DNA from: Synaphobranchus kaupii
Lineage: Eukaryota > Chordata > Actinopteri > Anguilliformes > Synaphobranchidae
Length of the DNA: 64,000 nucleotides
NCBI GenBank assembly: GCA_029718625.1
Contig: CM056376.1
Location: 78,181,386-78,245,385, forward strand
Direction of reading: 5' to 3'
The notes under the pieces were generated by a model that saw nothing but the letters and a program-made list of their open reading frames with translations, made no database searches and had not been told where the DNA came from. Shown piece after piece: positions 9,657-24,600 of the stretch. The translations under genes were made by a program, and so were the position numbers. The first letter of the stretch is position 1. Each line of letters begins with the position of its first letter.

Positions 9657-12600
9657 CTATTGGGGGGGGGGGGGGGGGCAGGGTTGAATGGAAAGAGAGA
9701 GAAGTCTTATTGACAGTGTGTGTGTCTGTGACCCGCATTGTCTGCCCAACAATATCTTCTTTAGGCTTAGCCTTGAAGAATCAAGATGCTCATTTGAGCG
9801 CAGCTCTAAGAATCATTGGTGGTTTATTTAAATGATCAAAGATTAAAATGCAGTTTGTTTTCGCTTTTTGGTGGGGTGGTGGGAGAAAATAATCAGTAAA
9901 AATACTTTAAATTACCCCCTGGGAACAGTCGGTTTGAATCAATCCAACAGTCCACAAGCTGATGTAGATTCTGTGTGGAGTTGTGCATCCACACAGAACC
10001 ATGCAACGACTCCATTAAGGATGGAAACTGCACTATACCACCTTAGCCAGAAAGGCTTGAGCTATGACTGAAATTATTTTATACCTTTCTTTGACACCAT
10101 GAGGCCTGAGAGATTTTGGGGCAGCAATGTAAAACCATCCCACACTCAACTAGTCTGAAATGGGCACACGCACACACGCACACGCACACAATAAAAAAGG
10201 GGGAGTGTCATTATGACATGAAGTGGCACTTGCACAGGAGGTTACACGCGATTATTCTGGAAGGTTCTGGAACACATAGGAAAATCATCCCACCGACACA
10301 GCATAGTGCTGCATAAAAACAGTCATAAATACCAGAAACCTTTGAATGAATCTAAAAGATTAAGTTGACAAACAAGGGGCAAAAAGAAAAAACTCCTTCC
10401 AGGATACCCGAGAAAGATGCAGAGCGACATCCCCCTCGATTAACAAAAAACAAACAAAACAAAAACAAAAAACAAACAAAACAAAAAAAATCATCAACTA
10501 AGATTGATGTCAGACTGGATCCAGCTTTGCATCCTTAAATTCACAAATGCCTGAAGTATGCCAATTACTGCCAAATAGAACTTTGTCAGATGTAATCCAA
10601 ACATGAAACAAACATTTATTTGAAGAGGACTGACTAGCTTCAACATACAGAAGAAATACAAACGTAGCTGCAAAGCTTACTGTGGATAAAACAATCCGCT
10701 GTGTTAGTTGAGCGTGACAAGGGGATGAGGAAGGAATGGAAGACGAATGGAATTAGGGGGAGAGGGAGAAGCGCAAAGGTGCATTAAGCTGACAATTCAC
10801 AGGCTGTACCTACCAGGATAGGGTTATTTCTACAGACACCACTTAAACCTAGTGAGGAAAAATTTAGAGAGCAGCTGACAAGGTGCCACGTGATCGAGAT
10901 GAAAAACATTAATAAGTTTAATTCAGAAAGCAGCATATAGCAGAAGACAGGACTCACAGGCAGGCTGACATTTAGTAAATAGAAGGCAGAAAAATTAAGT
11001 GTGCATTCAGGAAGAATACACTGCCCGGCCAAAAAAAAAGTCGCACTCTAATATTTCGTTGGACCGCCTTTAGCTTTCATTACGGCGCACATTTGTTGTG
11101 GCATTGTTTCGACAACCTTATGCAATGTCACAACATTTATTTCCATCCAGAATTGCATGAATTTTTGGCTGAGATCTTGTATTGACGACGGGAGAGTCGA
11201 ACCACTCCGTAAAGTGTTCTCCAGCACATCCCAAAGACTTTCAATGGGGTTAAGGTCAGGAATCTGGTGGCTAATTCATGTGTGAAAATGATTCTCCCTG
11301 AACCACTCTTTCACAATTTGAGCCCGATGAATCTTGGCATTGTCGTCCTGGAAAATGCCCATTGATGGGATAACCTGGTCATTCAGTACATTCAGGTATT
11401 TAGCTGACTTCATTTTATTGCTGCATAATGTTGCTGAGCCTAGACCTGACCAACTGAAGCAACCCCAGATCATAACACTGCCTCCAGAGGCTTGTACAGT
11501 GGGCACTATGCATGACGGGTGCAATGGCGACTTTTTTTTTTGCCGGGCAGTGTAATAACCTACAGCTAAAAATGTGCACGTATATAAAAACAGCCTTACA
11601 CGCTGCAGGAAATGAAGAAAAAAATAAATAATCTAAGACTAAAGTTATATATGGGTGGGAAAAAGTAGGCTATATTAAAAAAAAACAATAAAAAAAAACT
11701 TTTGGTTCAAGTTTAATCGTTTTAACTAATTCTACACCCTCCAGAAATGTGGTTACCCCAAAGGCACCTGAAATGTAAGCAAGACCCACGAAACACCTTA
11801 AATTTCACAAATGAAGCAATGCAAATTAAGCATGCTTTCAAAGCTATGAAAGAAAAAAATATTCCCTCAAACCTAATTCAACAAAGCTTGGAAAATTGGC
11901 CATGAAACACACTGCTCAGGAAGATTTCCCTTGAATAATATATCAACTATAATTCATGAAAGTTGCTAAGTCAACTTTGCCTTCTTTCATAGCACTCTGG
12001 AATTCAGGCCAGAAGGGACTCTGTCCTCATTACTGCAACCCAACCAGAGTTTAGAGTAAGTGAGACACATAGGCTCAGTATAATGAGTGGGTGTTTGTGT
12101 GCATTTATGGAACATGCATACAATAAGGCATTTGTTGTTATTCATGTTGGATAATTACACGGCTCCAATTTCTTGACACAAATACCTTTTAGAATATCTA
12201 CATTAAGACACTAGTTACTTAAACCCCAATACCTCCCTCCCCCGCCAACCACAAAAAAACAATGGTGTTAATGAAATGCATTTCGACAGTACGTATTCTG
12301 TATGTTGAATTTTATTGTCTTTTTCCCTTTTCTTTTTTGCAGTCTGAGATTTTTTTATTCCAATATTGACAGTGACGATTTTCCCACCTTGGGGTCGTAT
12401 TCAGGATCATTTTCCTCATCCGCTTCCTCTTCCCCCTCCTACAAAGGAAAAAGGAGAAGTGACTGCTGGGACAGCATGGACAAACGCACAGGCCTTTCAT
12501 CAAAAAGGCCGATTTCTCAGAGGTTCTCAACGCTTGAGGGTGAGCCGGCGTGAACGAGGGGCCTTACCTCGTCATCGGCCTCCTCTCCCTCTTCATCATA

Positions 12601-15600
12601 CTGAGAAGGAAAACAGAAAACAAAAAGGCAGCCGTTACGTTTGTTTGCTTGTGGCGCGCAGGCCTACATCGCGCGACTTCGCGGGAGCAAGGTGAACGTG
12701 GGTGGTGGGAGGCACTCACGTCGTCGTCATCGTCCTCGATGGCCTCGCCCGTGAAGTACAGCACCGCCCTCGGGACAATGCGCTCGCGGAGGAAGTGGCC
12801 GATTTCAAAGTCGGCTGCCAGGACGGCCTCGGAATCCTCGTCCTGAAATTAGCCCAAATAATGATACACCCCTCCGGCATCGCTATGCCCCTCATGGTTT
12901 TGACAGGTTTGCTTGCATGCGATTTGGTATAAACCTTTTTTTTTTTTGTTTGTTTAGTGTTTAAACATGGTAATGCAAATTCAACCAAACCTCTGCTATA
13001 ATACATACCAATTTAGAAATTATGGGGGCAAACATTGATGTGAAAGTCTGAATTTTACTCACCAACTCTCCACTTTCAGGGACTGCAAATAATAGAAAAT
13101 AATGGTATAAGCACAATACTTCATCATAGTGGGTACAGACTAAGGATGCAACAGTTCATGTGGAAAAAATATTGTTTTCACACAAGTTAGGTTGTCTCAA
13201 ATCCTTTTATGTCTAGCTGTGTTTTCAAAATAGGCACTCAACTTGGTCACATAAAAGGTTATATTGGTAATTTCTAGTTAATGGCATAGAACACTGAAAA
13301 TAAAGAATACAAAGATCAGTTAACTCCCACTCCTTTAATTTACACAAACAAAACAAGCATTTGCACGGTTGAAGTTGGGGTGAGTAACTTATTGCTGAAG
13401 CACCAGTCGGTCAGGTTGCAAAATGGCAAGTGCACTAGAATAACCAGTTAGAGGATCCTCCAACATCATTTAAGTCTGCTGTTTGGGAGAATTTTATAAA
13501 GCATATTATAAAGGCGTATAAAGCAACATCTGTGGGCTTATGGCAACACGTGTTGTGTGTATTACAAACACAAGAAGCACAAATTTAACAAAGAGGCACT
13601 TTACCTTTAGAGAAAACTTAAGTTGCAACCATGCTTTATTCATTTTGATACAATAAAATTCTGCATTTAAATTTCAACTGGAAAAACTATTATTTTAAGA
13701 ATTGACGATCTATAATCTAGAATACTCTTGTTAAACTCAACCTGCAGACTAATGCAGGTTGAGTTTATGCAGCATTTTATGTTGAGCCTACAATGTGGAT
13801 ATTATTTTCTATTTGAAAACAACAAAGCGGCACTTTTCCTTTTGAAAGTAAGTTCAAACGTTCAATAACTATTTGAGCACATAAACAATGGAGATAGTGG
13901 CGGGAATCGCTGTAGTTCATGGAGGACAATGTGGTTATTCACATATTTAGCATTTATGAATGTTCATGCAGTTCTTATGAAAGTGCTATGTAGTGTTTTT
14001 GAAAGAGTTGTCTAGCCCTTATAAAGAACTCGCAGAAAGTGACCAAAAGGGGGGCCTTTTCCTTCCCTCAAAAAAAAGACGCTCACCTTCTGGTGGGCTG
14101 AAGAAATTAAAGAAGGAGTCATTGGGGACGGTTTTGGTGACCGTCCTGACTGTGCCACGGCCCTTGTGCTTCTGCTTCTTCTTGATGGTTTTCAGTGTGA
14201 CGTTCTTTCCCTTCGTCCAGTCAATCTGGCACCTGAGGGGTAGAGGAGCAGCTCAGGGATTTGTGCCATGATGTGGGGTTGGGGGTTCAAGCGGGCAAAT
14301 TAGGCTGGATTAAATTAATTCCCCTGCTGGACACATCTCTGCCCGTTCCTCACATTCCCACACCTATGACCAAGGTCCTTACCCCGTGCAGCCCATGATC
14401 TCAGGCCCGTCGAAAGAGAAGGGGTCTGTCTCGTCTGGCTCCGACCTCATCTTGTAGGTTTTCGTCAGCACTTGGTTTGTGAAGAAGTCATTGGTCTCAA
14501 AATAAAACTCTAACGTGAAGCTCTGGCAAATTGGAGAGGAGGGAAGAAGGTATGAGTGGGGAGAGCACTAAATCCAGTATTTTCAGACGGACACAGGCTA
14601 ACAAAAAAACCTTGTCAATTTACCATTGGCTGGCCGGGGTCTGAGAACTTGACTTTGATGTCTTGTAAGTGCTTCAGAATCGGTTCGTCGTGTTCCTGGA
14701 AGAAATGTCAACATTCTGTTACTGTGCAGTGGTATGCAGGTGTCACTAAGCTCTGAAGCACATGTGACTTTGTACTGCTGAAGATGGAGTTCATGTTATC
14801 CAAAAAAGTATTGTGTTGGGACAAAAGCGCTCCATAAGAGCCACAGTCTCATGTCTGTGCTGGTTATCAACTGTACAATCGCAAAATACTTGACTTGCAA
14901 ATTCCAACAAGATGCAGACGTTATTGGTTATCTGTAAGATCATTGCTCAGAATAGCCATAAGTATTCTAATGAATAAATCTCAGATACCAGACCGTACAT
15001 AACAGAACCTGTGAGCACACAAGCATTTGTTGTTTTCTATTTTCTGGTCTCAATACACCAGCAGGTGGCAGCATTCTCAAAGTTGTCCCACGCAACCCTT
15101 CATTTTTCTCCCTCAGCAACTTGCCGTGTGACCTATATTACAGAACACTCACTACCTGTCCATCTCCCTCCATCCCAGCGATGTACCTGCAACATGTCGC
15201 TGAGCAAGTCAACGTTTTTGAACACAGTCAGCCAGAACTCAGGTATTCCCTTGGGGTCTTCCTTCTCTTCGTCTTTCTTCTCCTCTTCCACTTTAGCTTT
15301 TTCCTTCATTTCTTCCTAAAAAAAAAAGTAATAATAATAAAAAATAAAAAGAATTAAGGCTTGGGAGGTGTTATCAGCCAACAGACCTCACTTGTCTGTT
15401 TGATACAACTCGTTCAAATTTACTTACGTTTGCTAGCAGGATTAACATTGGGAACAACTGTACTTGTTCACGTCTTCGATAAGGATGAAATCCATAATTC
15501 GACAGACCTTTATGGCTAAACGAGGTGATCCCTGTGCTTCATCACATAGTAAAATAATCCCATGCCGGTGTTATTAAGAAATGTCAAAGCACAGTTATAG

Positions 15601-18600
15601 TGTCTGCATTTTTAGTGGTAAAAACACCATACACACACCACCCCCCCCCCCCCAGTGTGAAGAAGCATGCAGGTATGGGAGCCTCCTGTACCTGCTTACT
15701 TACGGTCAACTCTTCCTCCTCATCTGCCTTCCACTCGCACTCCTCGTCCGTGGGCTCGTACGCCGCTTTGACGATGTCGCTTCGCTGGATGGGGAACGCC
15801 ACAGCATTAACATCAAGAAAAACAGAGCAGTTAAATTCTTAAATATAAATATTTTATATACTTATATTTAAATATACAATTTATTTGTTCACCGTTTATA
15901 AAGCAGATGCAGATGGCTAGTGACTAGCGCTCAGGAGAATCAAACATATAGTCCTGAGTTTTACTGCAACCCCACCCTTCCTTCCTATGATACACCCAAG
16001 GATTTCAGTGTGTAAGAGCATCTTGGCGACCTGCCCTGATACACCCAATAATAATCTCAACTTAAAGCTTAGATTTCCATCACAACATGCACACTGGTGC
16101 CCCAACTGATAATTTTAAAGCAGATGGCCAAACAGAGGTACACAAAAGTACAAAACAAAAACAATCAATGACTCACACTGGTTTTTAGATAAGTGAAAAA
16201 CCGATTTAGTGGCAGTTACCCTTATTTACACCGCGCTCAAATAATGAGTTTACCCCGATCTGGTTTGCAGGAGACGAGTTAAGAGCAATTGCTGGGAGGA
16301 CCAATTATTTTTGTGAAGCGTTTGTTGGATAGTTTCCTTTCCTGCACCCACATGTCTTAGGCATACAGTACTCCAAAGAAATTTTGGATAAGCGAAGAAA
16401 GTGAGTTGAATAAAGAAAAACACGGCACACACTATGCCAAACCAGATTTACTTCTCCAAGGCAGCCATTTGGCAAGCAGCCTTTGCATGTCCCGAGATTA
16501 CCACTTTCAATATTTCTGATTTCTAGATTGTTATGGGGAATTTCTGAAAAATCCTGACGGAGCCCCAACTCAGTCTAACTTCACCTTTAGACACATAAAG
16601 GTGATAGAAAGATAGCGATCCATAGATTCTGTCACTACCTCCCTGCATCTCCTTAGGGGAGATGTCCTGGAACTACTTCAGCGCACCACCCAACGAGTAA
16701 CCAGTGACCTCCCACTGATGACTGCCCACAATCCCCAGATCCACTACATCAGTTTTATGTGCAGTTCTTAGATATTGGTTTACAATTGGAGACTGCATTT
16801 TGTGGAAGGATATGAAGGTTGTGAAGTTTACGGCAAGCCCCACTGCCGAACATATCAAATTGATCACATAAGTTTTCTGCGCAACATCGAATTGTACGAC
16901 ATGACCTTGTACAGTCGCTATATTCATAATCTCTATGACAAATGTGAATGTTGCAGGCATATAATCTAATAAGACTCAGATATAAATTCTAAATAATGCC
17001 ATGTGTTTTTCTATTTTAATTTCTTATTTCCGTTTCACTTTCAAAATTGTTTCCTTTCCTCCTCCAATTAGACATTTCCCCAATGCAACTAGGACCTTCC
17101 AACTTCTGCAAGCACTGTTGATTTGGTTGGGAGGGCACACACTGATGCAATGGTCTCCATTACAGAATTCCCAGTCAGTCTGAACTGCCATATTCAGGCT
17201 TTGACAGGGTCCCTTAGCTGTGTCACTGCACAAAAAGCAAGTGCTTTGTGGGAGATCCTGTTTCCGAAGTTATTCCTAAATTCCTAGTGTATGGAGGACA
17301 GGAGGAGAAAAGAAAAAAAGCCATTTTGCCAACACCTTCAAACTCAACTTCTACTTTGGTCATTTTCAGTGCAAACCCCTTTGTAATCGGACAACCTCAC
17401 GTCCACTGAAAAAAATGAACACCCGGGGAACACTCGGATACTGGCAATGAAACATCACCAGTTTACATCGCACTGTAATCAGCAGACTGAGGTAGATGCT
17501 GGGAATAAAAAAAATCTAACAGCAGGAGAACAGAGTACTCATTTCAAATATTAAAGGCACATTCCGGGAGCCTTTCCGACTGAAAGGCCAGGCAGCCTCA
17601 CCTTGTCGAAGAGGGGCTGATAGAGAGCGGCGTACTTTCTCTCCAGTTCATGGACTTCTTCGTAAAACTTGGCTTCGATCTGGGCGCATTTGACCTGGAG
17701 GTTCTTAAGGGCGTTGACACGCCTCTTCACTACCTTGGGTAAACTTGAGAAAAAGAAGAAAAAAAAAGTCACGTCTAATTTTATTTATTTTTTTCCCCCC
17801 ATCGGGTTCAGAATAGTGAAGGTACATCAGTGACTGCTGAAATTGGCAAATTTATTTGCAAAAACCTGGGTGGGCAATGACTGTTTTCAAGACCAAGAAA
17901 CCTAGGTGTGGCCAAATGTCCAAACGGTTACACGGTGCAAAAAATATGTTCTAAATTGGGGGGGGGGTATTTCAATTTCAACCGACACGCTACCTAAGCT
18001 ATAGCCAAGATCTCCTTTTAATTGCAAAGTTGCAAAAGCAGCCAGATCATACTTCATAAGGAAATACTGTGGCCTATACGAGTCCAAATCACAGAAACAT
18101 GGATAAGTGCTATAAGATGGGTAATGCAGAACGGACAACTTGAAGTGTGTTGAGAGGATACAACAGTAGTAAGGTGTTGGGATTACTCTAGGAAATAAAA
18201 ACAGGCAAAATATTAATTACATTTTATTTAAGTGACAAAAAAAAGTCAAGAAAGCTTTTCTTTAATAGGAACAGGAAGACAGCTGGTCATGTTTTTGCAC
18301 CTTTTCAAAGTGAAAGCTCACATTGATGTTTGCTGAGAATTAGATGCGATCGGGTGCGCCTATAACACGGGTTGTCACTCAGTCACTGTCGAGTGTTCAT
18401 ATCTTTCACGACTTTGCATTGGAGTATGTTTGCTCAGTGTCACAAAGTCTATATTTGACATTTTCTGAAATATGTGAGACCAAATGGTACTTTTTCCCTT
18501 TACTTCATTGCAAAGCATTTTGAGAAATGATATTTTCGCCACACGCACAAGCAGAAGCCTACGTTATCACAAGAGCTGATCAAGGAATATATTTCACATT

Positions 18601-21600
18601 TCCATATTACAACTTCACTTAGTTGTCAAAACCAACACCAGATCAGTACTAATACTTTTAAACACAAGCCTAGGCCACTGTAAAAGGAAATGGTTATCAA
18701 TTATTTTATTAACGTTGGCGCTTAAGTGTTTAATCGTTTAGATTTTCCTGAACGTTGAGAACTCACACCCCTAATACCTACCCCGCTCTTGGCCAAGAGC
18801 ATTCAGTTTCGCATTCTTTCTGCATTAAAATTGCAACGGTGATCAACTTTGTTGGCAATTTGTTTTTGCTAGCGCAAGTCGGATAGTACATTGTTGTGAT
18901 AAATACAGACAGGTTATTCTTTTCTTTGTGCCCGCATTAATCAAAATGCTCCGACTCCTCAATATTGGCACATCACAGTACATTGGGAGCCGACACCAGG
19001 CATCTCAACCTGCGAGTTATCAGAGGCGAGTCAAAATTAGATGAGGGCCCATTGCTCAAGGACACAATGTGGGCAAATAAACAGTGCTTGATATGACGGC
19101 TGGAAAAAATTGATAACGATCTCTGAAAAGGAGATTCAAGTACATAGGCCATTTTCTGTCGACAGAAAAAAAACAAAAAAAAAGGTTCTAATGAGGACAT
19201 TTAGACACAAAATGAGCAGCTCATTTAAACAAAAGGCTATAGTGATGCAAGTGTAACCATTCCAATAAAGGGTCTGAATTCTTAAAATTGGCACGCTTTG
19301 ACTTCACGTTCAAAATTACGAACATTTCCAAACAGCCCCGTTGCCAAAGAGCTTGTATCCCAGAGGTTCTACTGAATACTGCATCATCAATCAGCTGACA
19401 TCTTGCCTCACAGGTGTGGCGTTTCAGTTGTGGGACCGGGGTGCGAATCATTAGGCGCTTGGTGTTACAACTTGAGGCTCGTTCCTGCCTGAACCTGAGA
19501 GCTCTCAGCCTTTGCTAGTCTTAAAAAGAACACTCAGGCCACCGCAGTTTTATTTGCTTGCTGCCACCGGCGAGGCAGGCCTGGTGCATCCCAATGGCTG
19601 CTGGCAGACATATTAGACAAACAATCTGAAATATTCGTTAAAGGCCATAGAAATGTAACACAGGGGGAGTAGTTCAATTTAAATCGTCCTGGCTTTTTTT
19701 TTTAATTTTTCTTTTTTTAAAGAAAGGGTATATCCTTCTTTCAGCAAGGTAATGATATCATGAACCAATGTGAACCATTAACTGACATTGTAAATAGTGT
19801 GTTGGTTTATTGTAAATAGTGTGAATCTGTTATTTTGCACATTTCTGCTGAGCATTGTCACTTTGCATTTCACTACACACCTCGTGTGTGTATGTGACAA
19901 TTAAAATTCTTGAATCTTGAATTAACTCACTACATTTATAAATGGTACATCACTACATTTCTTAATGATGTTGTGTCAGGACTGACCATTCTGTTAATGA
20001 TGCATTACCAAAACCCTCCGTCTTATTACAACAGCCTGGATGTCAGAGCTCCTGATTTTGGGGGGACCGGGTGCCACCTCAGGGGCGGGCCAAAGATGGG
20101 AGGACCGCCGGTACACCCTTCCATCCACGCTGTGGAGCAAACGGTAGATTGTGAAGGGTTGGGCACGGTGGGGCGCTCCGGGGGGAAACAAGTGAAGGTC
20201 CGGCCCCCTGGTTCCCCCCCTCTGCAATGATGAATGCGCTGGTGCTCTGTGCGGCAGTTTGCCCTGCGGCGCAGCCTCCTCTCGAGGGCTGATTAATGGA
20301 GCCGGAATGCAGGGACATGACGCTGCCATCAAATCTGCCCTGTGGTTTGCACGGTCACACTCGCCAGCTTCCTCAGCTCTTAATCCCGTGGAACCGCGAC
20401 AGGAAATGCTGCCAAGGACAATTTTATGAATGTGTGCGCTTTAATGGAAGCGATAAACGATGGCTGGTTTAAAGGCGGTTTATGGGTTTAATCTTTCGAT
20501 GCTCTGCACTTCATGTCTTCATGACTCACTCTGTCTTCATGATGAAAGCTTAAGAAACCTCCACAAAAGTGAAATTTAAGAAATGCGAGCAGAAATAACA
20601 AGGGCCTAAAAAGAGTGGCCATCATCAGGTTTCTGTTTCCATCAGCAGTTTCCATCAGTTCTGGGTTTTACTCAGTGCAGTTATCCAGCTAACTCAGTAA
20701 TCTCGCTTCTTGATGCAGGACCCTGGTTTAAATGTACAGTAGCACCTCCTAAGAATGCATTAGTAATGGCGGTGGATTGAAATCCCGTTTTTACCATTTA
20801 AGATGAATTGAAAACACACTAAATGGAATATAAATGGTTGTACTTGCATTGCTGTGGCCTTATTTTCAAAAAGGGGGCCAAGCACTGGAACCCAGTCGTC
20901 ATGGTTCATGTCATTGTCATTATTCCCTCCGCCCCCAGGGTATGTTTTCGGTGGTGTGGGTGAGTTTGTTTGTTTGTTTGTTTGTGGGCAGGGATTACGT
21001 AAAAACTACCAGACCAATTTGTGTGTAGTATAGTATGTATGTGTAGTATGGGCGAAGGACGAACCCATTAAATTCTGGAGCGGATTTGATCAGTGGTTTT
21101 CTAAATAAATATATACGCGTTTACAATGTTTTGCAATGGGGGTGCCGCCATGTTTAGTGATTTTGACCACTAGATTATGCCCCGGAGCATGAATAGTTTG
21201 CTCTTTCAGGAAAAACTACATCTAGTCTGCTGGATACAACAGGAACAGCTCTACGTTCGACATTCGTGGAAAATATAAGGTAATGACCATATTATTTCTG
21301 AAAATCGTAGTATTACGCTACATGTTTCTGTTCACGTGAAGTGGTCCCTTTGTGTTATTGGTAGCCTAGCCGATTTGGGTAGTTGATGTAACTGACTATT
21401 CGGGGGAGTATTCCAGAAAGCGGGTTTAGTGAAAATTTTGAGTTTGCTAACCCTGAGATTAATCCAATTCAATCTCAGGGTTAGCAAACTCAGAGATTCC
21501 AGTAAAGCCGTTTTCTGACATACCCCCCGATGTGATTGACCAGCGGAGTTCCGGTTAACGGATAGGCTATAGAAGTTCTTTCACCTATCTAACTAGCATT

Positions 21601-24600
21601 CTATCTGCCTATTCAAGCCATCATCAATTAACTGATAAGCTTAAATAGGCTAGATAGTCAGGCAACCTCGCTAGCTAGAAGTAGCGAACTTGGGTGTACT
21701 GGCTTAGGAAGGTGACCAAAATAGTAACGTTATTACAACGGCGTTAGCTTCTAGGCTAGCTAGCCACAAACCTTGTAGGCTTGTTACGCTTGGTAACGTT
21801 AGCCTAACCAGTATTAAATAACTTGAAAATGTATTGTGAAAGTGAATCAGGACTCTCATGGTTAACGTAGCCAATGTGGCTCCGTTTTTTTTTCTTTCTG
21901 TTGGTGCTGCAGGGAACTACCTGCGCACACAACAGAAAGGTAAAAAATGCTAGTTAGTTAGCTAGCTAAATATGGCCAATTGAACTCTGTTCACATCGTT
22001 AAAAGAACATCAGATGTACAAATTTTGATATAATGACATTAGCCTGGCTTCGCCAAACCCAATTCGAAAAAAGTTAATGGGGTTTGACTGGAAACTCTAT
22101 TCATTTTGGAAGGGGCCTTATCAACGATTGCAGACCAAAATTATTCTGCACGGAATTGGATAGACCTACAACCAATCTGAGCAATGAAACGTGGGTTAGT
22201 CATGTGGGTACAATCATCATATTAGCCCTGCCTCATATTAGTTAAACGGTTGTGATTAACTGGGAATCAGTTTGAACGGGTGCTACCAGACTGATATGGG
22301 AGTGAAACAGAATGTGAGGTCACGTGATCAGGCTGGTGATGCTAGGCTAGAATGTCATAGGTAGTTGCCTGGCAAGGTTAGTCAAAGCTATAGTGGGAGA
22401 CTGTAGGCCCTGAGCACCCGCAGTTAGATACAGATTGACATTGGGCTTTTGCTGTAAATATATCTATATACAGTCAAGCCGGAAAGTCTGCACACCCCTT
22501 TCACCTTCTCCACATTTTATTACGTTACAGACTTATACTACAATAGATTGAGTTAATTTTTTGCCTCAAACATCTACACACAATAGCCAATAATGCCGAA
22601 GTGAAAACAGGTTTTTAGAAAATATGCAATTTTATTTTACTGACAAAAATAGGTTATTTAGGAGTTACATATCTGTACACACCCTTAGCCTAATACTTGG
22701 TTGCTGCACCTTTGGCAGCGATTACAGCTTCAAGGCGTCTTGGGAAAGAAGCTACGAGCTTGGCACACTTGTTTCTGGACATTTTTGCCCATTCCTCTTG
22801 GCATATCCTTGCAAGCTCCGTCAGGTTGGATGGGGAGTGTCGGTACACAGCCATTTTCAGCTCTTTCCACAGATGTTCAATTGGATTCAGGTCTGGGCTC
22901 TGGCTGGGCCACTCAAGGACATGCACAGACTTTCTCCGAAGCCACTCCTTTGTTCTCTGGGCTGTGTGCTTCGGGTCGTTGTCATGTTGGAAGGTAAACC
23001 TTCGCCCCAGTCTGAGGACCAGACCACTTCTGGAGCAGGTTTTCTTCAAGGATCTCGGTGTACTTAGCTGCATTCATCTTTCCCTCTATCAGGACTAGTC
23101 GCCCCGTTCCCGCTGCTGAAAAACATCTCCACATCATGATGCTGCCACCGCCATGCTTCACTGTAGGGATGGTATTAGCCAGGTGATGAGCGGGTGCCTG
23201 GTTTCCTCCAGACGTGACGCTTGGTATTCAGGCCAAAAAGTTCCATTTTGGTTTCATCAGACCAGAGAATCTTGATTCTCATGGTTTGAGAGTCCTCTAG
23301 GTGCCTTTTGGCAAACTCAAAGCGGGCTGTGATGTGCCTTTTACTAAGGAGGGGCTTCCGTCTGGCCACTCTACCATAAAGGCCTGATTGGTGGAGTGCT
23401 GCCTGGATGGTTGATCTTCTGAAAGGTTCTCCCATCTCCACAAGGATACGCTGGAGCTCTGTCAGAGTGACCCTCGGGTTCCTGCTCACCTCCCTGGCTA
23501 AGGCCCGTCTTCCCCGATTGCTCAGTTTGGCCGGGCGGCCAGGTCTAGGAAGATTCTTGGTGGTTCCAAACTTCTTCCATTTACGAATGATGGTGGCCAC
23601 TGTGCTCTTTGGGACCTGTAAAGCTGCAGAGATTTTTCCATACCCTTCTCCAGATCTATGCCTTCACACAATCCTGTTTCTGAGGTCTGCAGATAATTCC
23701 TTTGACCCCATGGCTTGGAGTTTGCTCTGACATGCACTGGCAACTGTGGGACCTTACATAGGCAGGTGTTGGCAATCCCCAATCATGTCCAATCAATTGA
23801 ATTTATCACAGGTGGACTCCAATTAAGTTGTAGAAACATCTCAAGCAGTATCAGTGGAAACAAAATGCACCTCAGCTCACTTTTGGGTGTCATATCAAAG
23901 GGTGTGCACACTTGTGTACATATATTTTACATTTAGATTTTTAATAAATTAGCACAAATGTCTAAAAACCTGTTTTCACTTTGTCATTATGGGCTATTTT
24001 GTGTAGAATTTTGAGACAAAAAATGAACTCAATCTATTGTAGAATATGTCTGTAATGTAATAAAACATGGAGAAGGTGAAAGGGGTGTGCAGACCTTCTG
24101 GCTTGACTGTATATAGATATATATATATATATATATGCACTGAGCTATTGTTGTCATACATAGCCTACATAGGCTACAGGACACAACTGAATTGAAGTGC
24201 AATTGAATTTAGTGTTTTTATTTCATAATCAATGTTAATATATGATAACCATAGTTGGATCAGATGGATAATGTAATGATGTACATACTATCAAATCAAC
24301 TATTTGCTGTAGCTTAGTTATTCACTGTTGATTTTCATGTATAGGACATGGTGGACTGATATTAGTTGTTATTGTTCTTAATTCAGATATAAACATTACA
24401 TTGAGTTATTAATAGCTTTAAGGCTTTAAAAGGAGTAATTTGGTATTTTGCATCACAAACCTTGTTATAAGGTTATTTTTGATCATACAACAGTTCATAT
24501 AAAAATGGACAAACTTTAGATATTTGTGCTCATTGCTCATGTCACAGCTAAGTACACAATGGATCTCTGAGCATATATACAATATGCCCATACAGATTAG

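Noticed and set aside
19994..20332. 112- and 79-codon minus-strand frames in the GC-rich block
   Set aside because: They overlap in different frames, have Pro/Arg-rich chance composition due to GC content and match no family I know.
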